Part shown: positions 1 through 3,824 of the stretch, piece by piece
How the letters are laid out: each line of letters starts with the position of its first letter
Position numbering within the stretch: position 1 is the stretch's first letter
Assembly: GCA_900766915.1 (NCBI GenBank)
Contig: CAAFXE010000288.1
Span: 1 to 6,237, forward strand
DNA length: 6,237 nt
Source: Lachnospiraceae bacterium
Lineage (GTDB): Bacteria > Bacillota > Clostridia > Lachnospirales > Lachnospiraceae
Direction: 5' to 3'
Translations under genes and position numbers: made by a program
Notes under the pieces: model-generated
What the model was told of the DNA's origin: nothing
Seen by the model: only the letters and a program-made list of their open reading frames with translations
Database searches by the model: none

Positions 1-15
1 GCGTCGGAAAAGAGC

Positions 16-759
16 ATGAATTATATCGGTAAAGTGCTTTCCAAGGCGCGAAACAATAAAGGACTGAGCCTTGTGAAGTTCAGTGCAGTATTGAAAGACT
101 ATGGCGTATCTGCCACTGCATCCGCCATTCAGAAGTGGGAGAACGGCAGCAATACTCCCAATCCGTATCAGCTTGTTGCCATAGCTCAGGCGCTTGATAT
201 GGACTGCGATCTGTCTCTTTTTATGAGCACCGGCCCAGCGCCTGAGCTGAACGAGGAAGGAATGCGGAAGGTTGCGGACTACAAGGCTGATTTGATTGCC
301 TCCGGGCGATACAAGCCCGAAAGCCGGAGCTGCCGGATTATTCAGTTCGTGGAAATGCCGGTGAGCAACTTGTCCGTTTCCGCCGGTACTGGCGCGTTCC
401 TGGATGAAGGTAGTTTTGAAATGGTAAGTTTCCCCGCTTCAACAGTTCCTGACGGTGCAGACTTCGGCGTCAGAGTTTCTGGTGACAGCATGGAGCCTGT
501 CTACCACGACGGACAGATCGTCTGGGTGAAGCAATGTGACCGGGTGAATATCGGCGAGGTAGGCATATTCATATACGATGGTGAGGGCTACATCAAGGTG
601 TACGATGAACAGGAGCCGGACGAAGATCAGCGGGAAGCATTTTCCGACAGCTATGGCACCCTGTATATGCAGCCGGTGATGATTTCCTATAATCAGAAAT
701 ATGCACCGAGGGTCATATCGGCGCAGGCAGGCTTCCAAGTTGTGGGGCGTGTCCTATAG
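16..759 (+). CDS. XRE-family HTH / S24 (LexA-like) self-cleaving repressor
   Basis: A 247-aa transcriptional repressor of the phage CI/LexA-like architecture. Residues about 4-62 form an XRE helix-turn-helix, including the recognition segment SAIQKWENGSNTPN. Residues about 105-245 form an S24 peptidase domain. The catalytic serine lies in GDSMEP (Ser158) and the lysine in GYIKVY (Lys194). An Ala-Gly pair in VSAGTGAF (123-124) sits where the family self-cleaves. The dyad and scissile bond are all intact, so the protein is probably competent for RecA-stimulated autocleavage and derepression after DNA damage; that is family knowledge, not tested here. The ATG at 16 is favoured because the HTH begins right after it and a GGA lies 7 nt upstream. 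The frame is open to the window edge, so a longer N-terminus cannot be excluded. Its promoter and targets lie outside the window. Such proteins usually control prophages or integrative elements. Confidence 0.9.
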   Translation: MNYIGKVLSKARNNKGLSLVKFSAVLKDYGVSATASAIQKWENGSNTPNPYQLVAIAQALDMDCDLSLFMSTGPAPELNEEGMRKVADYKADLIASGRYKPESRSCRIIQFVEMPVSNLSVSAGTGAFLDEGSFEMVSFPASTVPDGADFGVRVSGDSMEPVYHDGQIVWVKQCDRVNIGEVGIFIYDGEGYIKVYDEQEPDEDQREAFSDSYGTLYMQPVMISYNQKYAPRVISAQAGFQVVGRVL

Positions 760-773
760 ACAAACAAAATAAC

Positions 774-829
774 AACCCGTGGTACAGTTCACAGAACGAC
801 GAACTGTACCACGGGTTTTCATTTTTTTT
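774..829. terminator. Bidirectional intrinsic terminator between convergent genes
   Basis: A perfect 17-bp stem (774-790 with 801-817) with a 10-nt loop is followed on the + strand by a T-run at 822-829. On the - strand the stem is followed by a looser T-rich stretch (GTTGTTATTTTG). It lies 14 nt after the S24 repressor stop and about 55 nt beyond the stop of the converging XRE gene, so it probably terminates both transcripts. Confidence 0.88.
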
Positions 830-871
830 GAATTGCAGATTCGATATGCGCAGATATGTGCAGTGGAAACG

Positions 872-1231
872 TTAAATCTGCTCAACAGATAATGCTTGCT
901 GCTGATCCAAGAGAATGTCGATCATTCTGCTCACGGCAACCAATGTCGCAGGACTACAACGGTCTAGCTTGTTAGCGATCTCCGTATCAATAATACAATC
1001 ACGCTGAGTGAACGGAGTGTCCAAAAGGAAGTAGTTCAGATCTTTATCCAGAACACAAGATATCTTAAGGAGCATGGAGAGCGATACTTTCGTCTGGCCG
1101 ATTTCGATATGGCTCATGTGATTGTTGGAGCAACCAACCATCCTTCCCAGCTCAGCTTGATTAAGTCCTTTTTCCTGTCTTGCGCTTCTGATTCGTTTTC
1201 CAATACGAACAAAATCAATTTCCGGTTGCAC
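872..1231 (-). CDS. Small XRE-family HTH transcriptional regulator
   Basis: A 119-aa DNA-binding protein. Residues about 7-68 are a canonical Cro/CI-type helix-turn-helix: IGKRIRSARQEKGLNQAELG, then the recognition helix around CSNNHMSHIEIGQTKVSLS. The rest (about 70-119) is a short helical tail with no recognised sensor or peptidase domain; it may mediate dimerisation. I place the start at the GTG at 1231 because a GGGGGG tract (1240-1245) lies 8 nt upstream and the HTH begins shortly after. The frame extends upstream to a TTG at 1300 (142 aa), but that extension has no HTH-like content and overlaps the operator palindrome. A GTG at 1240 is a third option. The gene converges with the S24 repressor and shares its terminator. 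Its upstream region holds a near-perfect operator, which suggests autoregulation. The genes it controls are unknown. Confidence 0.85.
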   Translation of the reverse strand: MQPEIDFVRIGKRIRSARQEKGLNQAELGRMVGCSNNHMSHIEIGQTKVSLSMLLKISCVLDKDLNYFLLDTPFTQRDCIIDTEIANKLDRCSPATLVAVSRMIDILLDQQQALSVEQI

Positions 1232-1299
1232 TGCAATCACCCCCCACTCAAACCTATGAACGGTAAAATTATAGAAAAATGTGGTGTTTTCATCAACCA

Positions 1300-1326
1300 A
1301 TTATAAATGCAAGTTGCATTTATAAT
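1300..1326. promoter_or_regulatory. Palindromic operator O1 (13-bp arms)
   Basis: ATTATAAATGCAA (1300-1312) and TTGCATTTATAAT (1314-1326) are exact reverse complements around a single central G at 1313. The site lies just upstream of the small XRE gene and overlaps the -35 box of a rightward promoter. It is the expected shape and place for the operator of a dimeric HTH repressor, most simply the adjacent XRE protein. Binding is inferred. Confidence 0.7.
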
Positions 1327-1342
1327 ATTATTATGATACAAT
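1314..1342 (+). promoter_or_regulatory. Rightward sigma-A-like promoter within the operator region
   Basis: TTGCAT (1314-1319) and TACAAT (1337-1342) are separated by exactly 17 bp, each a 5/6 match to consensus. The -35 lies in the right arm of O1 and the predicted start near 1349 lies on O2, so the promoter would be repressible. No convincing intact gene follows it. Confidence 0.5.
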
Positions 1343-1353
1343 AATTTATGCAA
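1325..1353 (-). promoter_or_regulatory. Leftward promoter candidate for the small XRE gene
   Basis: On the - strand TTGCAT (1353-1348) and TAATAT (1330-1325) are 17 bp apart. The -10 is a weaker match (4/6). The -35 overlaps O2 and the predicted start near 1318 lies in O1, leaving a leader of about 90 nt before the GTG start. It overlaps the rightward promoter, giving an arrangement in which one repressor could control both directions. Confidence 0.4.
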
Positions 1354-1359
1354 ATTGCA
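1349..1359. promoter_or_regulatory. Operator-like half copy O2 (TGCAA-A-TTGCA)
   Basis: An 11-bp palindrome that repeats the core of O1 (TGCAA, one base, TTGCA). Its centre at 1354 is 41 bp from the centre of O1, close to four helical turns, so repressors at both sites would lie on the same DNA face. It overlaps the predicted start point of the rightward promoter. Confidence 0.5.
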
Positions 1360-1404
1360 CTGGAAGATGTATGGTGTGCTTCTTCTTTCTTGTCCAAATA
1401 CTGA

Positions 1405-1590
1405 TATCTGTTTGGAAAACTTCCCAAAAAACCGATTATTCAGCAGGAATCTGAATGGAAAGATACACTTCCCATATTTGGAGCCAGCAAGGTGCCGGAG
1501 CGGGAGGGGCATGGATATGAGTACCCTGTAAGCTTCAACACCTCAAATGTAGGAGGTTGGTTTACCAATTTGGTGCGGGGCCTTTGAAAA
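1405..1590 (+). pseudogene. Possible 3' remnant of an unidentified gene
   Basis: One + frame is open from just after a stop at 1402-1404 to a TGA at 1588-1590 and reads like a real protein tail, with segments such as SEWKDTLPIFGASKVPERE and YEYPVSFNTSNVGGWF. There is no ATG start or ribosome site at its beginning, and I do not recognise the family. A hairpin with a T-run follows about 20 nt later, as expected downstream of a gene end. It may be the end of a gene truncated by the arrival of the regulatory cassette on its left. A second + frame (1367-1531) and a - frame are also open here, so the coding evidence is weak. Confidence 0.25.
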
Positions 1591-1608
1591 CAGAAGCGCA
1601 GCAAGCAT

Positions 1609-1629
1609 AGGGGTACTATACCCTTTTTT
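1609..1629 (+). terminator. Short intrinsic terminator
   Basis: GGGTA (1611-1615) and TACCC (1619-1623) form a 5-bp stem with a CTA loop. A G-U and an A-U pair extend it outward, and a run of six T (1624-1629) follows. It fits the end of rightward transcription from the operator region or from the possible gene remnant. The short stem suggests modest strength. Confidence 0.5.
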
Positions 1630-1687
1630 CAGAATAACAACAGTGTGAGAAAACAAAGTGTGGCTTATGCCGCCTTGACTACCACAC

Positions 1688-1760
1688 AGCACAGGAGCAG
1701 GGCACTGTCAAGGCCGCCCTGGCGTTCATTTTAGCCTTGACAGTGCCCTGCTCCTGTGCT
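1688..1760. repeat. Perfect 27-bp inverted repeat with 19-nt spacer
   Basis: The left arm (1688-1714) is the exact reverse complement of the right arm (1734-1760). The spacer (1715-1733) holds its own small CGCC-CT-GGCG dyad. TGACT at 1676-1680 and AGTCA at 1770-1774 extend the symmetry imperfectly beyond the core. GCCTTGAC occurs both at 1672-1679 and at the start of the right arm, a short direct repeat. There is no long T-run beside the stem (only a short one near 1777), so this is not a typical intrinsic terminator. It may be a dispersed palindromic element (REP/MITE-like), a transcript-end structure, or a recombination target. It lies in non-coding sequence upstream of the LytTR promoter. 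Confidence 0.8.
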
Positions 1761-1818
1761 ACCTACTGCAGTCAGATTTTTCACTTGGTTTCGAAAAAAG
1801 AAATCGTGCCAATATTTA

Positions 1819-1847
1819 TTTGACACATACTTTGTCGTGCATTTGTC
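1819..1847 (+). promoter_or_regulatory. Phased TTTGWC direct repeats upstream of the operon promoter
   Basis: TTTGAC (1819-1824), TTTGTC (1831-1836) and TTTGTC (1842-1847) recur at 12 and 11 bp, about one helical turn, and end 10 bp before the -35 box. Related TTGAC and CTGAC words continue into the promoter. LytTR regulators typically bind tandem repeats with about one-turn spacing, so this is a candidate autoregulatory site for the gene downstream. The match to any known LytTR consensus is only loose. Confidence 0.35.
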
Positions 1848-1857
1848 CCCTCTCACA

Positions 1858-1886
1858 TTGACATTTTCTGACACAGCGGGTATACT
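1858..1886 (+). promoter_or_regulatory. Strong sigma-A promoter for the LytTR/chaperone operon
   Basis: A perfect TTGACA (1858-1863), a 17-bp spacer and TATACT (1881-1886, 5/6) make the best promoter in the window. Transcription should begin near 1893 and give a leader of about 58 nt. The leader can fold a small hairpin (GGATAT 1912-1917 with ATATCC 1926-1931). No equally good promoter is seen in the gaps between the following genes. Confidence 0.75.
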
Positions 1887-1950
1887 TGTTATATAAATAT
1901 TGAGTGCACAAGGATATAGCGAAAAATATCCGCTGTAGTATTGGATTGTG

Positions 1951-2685
1951 ATGTTTATGTTGATAAGAATTGCTGTTGCCATTTCAGACATCGCCCAGGA
2001 GGAGCAGTTGGCATTAAAGCTGACGGGGGTTTCTATCGTGTTGGATGTTGCGTTTGACATTGCGCTGTATTCCAATCACTTTGATAAGCTGGTGAATAAT
2101 ATACACAAAATCGATGTGGCAATCATCGATTTTGACACATTGCAACAGAATATGGACAAGGTTTCTGATTTGTATTTGCGAAACACGAACTGTTTGCCCA
2201 TCCTACTGGGAGAGAAAAGCAGAGTGGGGGACTTTCTGCAAATTCGTCCAATCGGGCATATTGGCAGCATTATGAGTATCGACCCGGAAAATGAAAATGA
2301 GCAAATCCGAAAAACCTGCGAGTTCTTTCTCAGAACCAAGGATGCGGGCTTCCGGGAAAAAACCGACAACAGTGTTTTGTATATCACCACCCGTCAGGAA
2401 AGCTACGCCATCCCCAAGGACAGCATTCTCTACTGTCAAAGCGATTTGAAATACACCTTTTTTGTTACAGAAGATGGCACGATTATCCGAAAGCTGGAAA
2501 AGCTGCAGGATGTGGCCGAGAAGTACCTGTGGGATTTTGTCCGTGTGCATCAAAGCTATTTGGTAAATCCTCGGAGAGTGAAATTTCTGGACAAAGCAGC
2601 CAGTGAAGTTGTTCTATCCAATAATACCCATATTCCCATCAGTAGGAAATACGCTGCGGATGCCCGGGAGCTGTTCAATTATTGA
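1951..2685 (+). CDS. LytTR-domain response regulator with degenerate receiver
   Basis: A 244-aa transcription factor. The C-terminal half (about 142-243) is a LytTR DNA-binding domain. It shows the family hallmarks VLYITTRQESYAIP, then FVRVHQSYLVNP (196-207), then the closing HIPISRKY. The N-terminal part (about 5-110) has the layout of a CheY-like receiver. An acidic residue is at Asp13 and a candidate phospho-acceptor Asp60 lies in DVAIIDFD. The usual Lys-Pro is replaced by Arg99-Pro100 (QIRPIGHIG), and the acidic pocket is thin. It may therefore be poorly phosphorylated or not at all. No histidine kinase is present. The start is uncertain: GTG 1948, ATG 1951 and ATG 1957 are in frame and none has a good ribosome site; ATG 1951 follows a GGA by 5 nt. 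As first gene behind a strong promoter it probably regulates this operon. Confidence 0.88.
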   Translation: MFMLIRIAVAISDIAQEEQLALKLTGVSIVLDVAFDIALYSNHFDKLVNNIHKIDVAIIDFDTLQQNMDKVSDLYLRNTNCLPILLGEKSRVGDFLQIRPIGHIGSIMSIDPENENEQIRKTCEFFLRTKDAGFREKTDNSVLYITTRQESYAIPKDSILYCQSDLKYTFFVTEDGTIIRKLEKLQDVAEKYLWDFVRVHQSYLVNPRRVKFLDKAASEVVLSNNTHIPISRKYAADARELFNY

Positions 2686-2749
2686 CATTCACGCTCCAAA
2701 AATGGATTTTCTGCTACAGACCGGTCTTCTTGTGTTAACATCGGTCATA

Positions 2750-2756
2750 AAGGAGG
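2750..2756 (+). promoter_or_regulatory. Strong ribosome binding site for the 84-aa gene
   Basis: AAGGAGG, 8 nt before ATG 2765, is one of the best Shine-Dalgarno matches in the window and is the main reason to accept the short gene behind it. The 79-nt gap after the LytTR stop shows no T-run terminator and no clear promoter, so co-transcription is likely. Confidence 0.7.
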
Positions 2757-2764
2757 CAACATAG

Positions 2765-3019
2765 ATGAAGTTTAGGGACACTTATTTGCTTATGGACACT
2801 GAGAAATTTCATAATACAGAAGCAAATACGGATTGTCTGGAAATAAATCGAAATCATTTCGAGGTGGATTTTGTTGAACGCTATCTGGATGCCGAGGGTA
2901 TCGTACACATCAAAACCATGTTTAACCATAATGATTTAGCGGAGAGCGATTTGTGGGAGGTGTTTACTTCCAAAGATGGCGCAAACCCGCTGGAACTTTT
3001 ACTAGGCCCAAACCATTAG
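2765..3019 (+). CDS. Small protein of unknown function (84 aa)
   Basis: I do not recognise this family. The protein is acidic and soluble, with no signal peptide, membrane segment or cysteine motif. It appears to have two parts: residues 1-30 (start MKFRDTYLLMDTEKFHN) and residues 31-80, where strand-like stretches (HFEVDFVERYLD, EGIVHIKTMF) lead to an acidic stretch DLAESDLWEVF and a hydrophobic end (PLELLLGPNH). The start is firm because of the strong ribosome site. The gene lies 15 nt before the next one in the same direction, so it is probably co-translated with the GrpE-like protein and the Hsp70-like ATPase. An adaptor, client or regulatory subunit of that pair is a reasonable guess from position only. 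Confidence 0.75.
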   Translation: MKFRDTYLLMDTEKFHNTEANTDCLEINRNHFEVDFVERYLDAEGIVHIKTMFNHNDLAESDLWEVFTSKDGANPLELLLGPNH

Positions 3020-3034
3020 AAAGGAATGCTCACC

Positions 3035-3787
3035 ATGGAAAACCAGAAGCTAATGCAATTTGTTGAGAAAACGGTAAAGAATGAAATCAGAAAGGGCAAG
3101 CTTGTAAGAAGCAAGGACGTCTTGGCCCAGCTTCCCGCGCTGGTCGATCCGATTTGCATCGATAAAACCCAGATGCGGAACTCGATTGAGGATTGTCTTT
3201 CCAACCACAATCCCTTGAATGCGGTTTTAAAGTTATTTGGCGTTCAGATTATTCAGCAAGAAAAAACCATCAACAGCCTTTTGGGTTCCGGTTCAGACGA
3301 GGGAGAGATATCCATAAGCTTCGATGATTTATACTCGAAGCAGTGGCTCACGCTGAATCCGAAAGAATTTCAGGCGACTGTGGAGAGAATCGGTCAGATG
3401 CTGTATGAGCTGGAATCCCAGGCCACCGAAGCCTATGATGAGGAAAAAAAGCGCGGCGATGACTTGTTTACCAAATATGAAAAATTGGTGCGGGAGTACA
3501 ACGAACTGAAGTACAGCGTGGATGCCAACGAAAAAATGATTGCGGAAAGAGTGCAGTATCTACTTTCTCTCCATGGCAAAGACGCTGCTGACAATGAACA
3601 GTTGGTAGAGCTGCTGAAGGACATGGATATTGAAGTATACTGGGATTGCAGCACTGCGCCGTTTACGGATGCGGCAATGTTTACCGAGTATGTGGTAGAG
3701 GATGCGATCTCCGTAAATGGAAAGCCATGTTTGGTCAGAGATGGCGCAGTGTTTGCCAAAGGCATACGATTCCTCACCAAAGAATAA
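3035..3787 (+). CDS. Coiled-coil protein with GrpE-like layout, putative exchange factor
   Basis: A 250-aa soluble, mainly helical protein. Residues 1-75 form a helical N-terminal region, and 85-100 an acidic linker (GSGSDEGEISISFDDLY). Residues about 110-180 are a long charged helix or coiled coil (e.g. DEEKKRGDDLFTKYEKLVRE). Residues 198-250 form a compact beta-like end with AMFTEYVVEDAISVNGKP then RDGAVFAKGIRFL. A long helix followed by a small C-terminal beta domain is the layout of GrpE, the nucleotide exchange factor of Hsp70. The gene next door encodes an Hsp70-like ATPase, so a dedicated exchange factor or adaptor is my best guess. Sequence similarity to housekeeping GrpE is faint and the extra N-terminal domain is unlike it. 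ATG 3035 is preferred over ATG 3026 because AGAAAGGA ends 9 nt before it and abuts the earlier ATG. A 37-nt gap separates it from the ATPase gene. Confidence 0.7.
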   Translation: MENQKLMQFVEKTVKNEIRKGKLVRSKDVLAQLPALVDPICIDKTQMRNSIEDCLSNHNPLNAVLKLFGVQIIQQEKTINSLLGSGSDEGEISISFDDLYSKQWLTLNPKEFQATVERIGQMLYELESQATEAYDEEKKRGDDLFTKYEKLVREYNELKYSVDANEKMIAERVQYLLSLHGKDAADNEQLVELLKDMDIEVYWDCSTAPFTDAAMFTEYVVEDAISVNGKPCLVRDGAVFAKGIRFLTKE

Positions 3788-3812
3788 AGACAGAAAATAA
3801 AGACGAAAACGG

Positions 3813-3819
3813 AGGATCT
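3813..3819 (+). promoter_or_regulatory. Ribosome binding site of the Hsp70-like gene
   Basis: GGAGGAT lies a few bases before ATG 3825 with normal spacing and fixes the start of the ATPase at MARKTYVGYD, which places the phosphate-1 motif at the very N-terminus as expected for the Hsp70/actin fold. Confidence 0.65.
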
Positions 3820-3824
3820 TCAAA

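Noticed and set aside
1237..1512. A 91-codon - strand frame upstream of the small XRE gene
   Set aside because: It runs across the operator palindrome and promoter region, has no ribosome site, and shows no protein-like motif.
1367..1531. A 54-codon + strand ORF (starts MYGVLLLSCP) just after the rightward promoter
   Set aside because: The GGAAG sequence abuts its ATG with no spacing, the composition is not protein-like, and the overlapping frame ending at 1590 reads better.
1688..1760. The long inverted repeat as a classic intrinsic terminator or an IS element end
   Set aside because: There is no T-run directly after either arm and no transposase gene between or beside the arms, so I list it only as a repeat.
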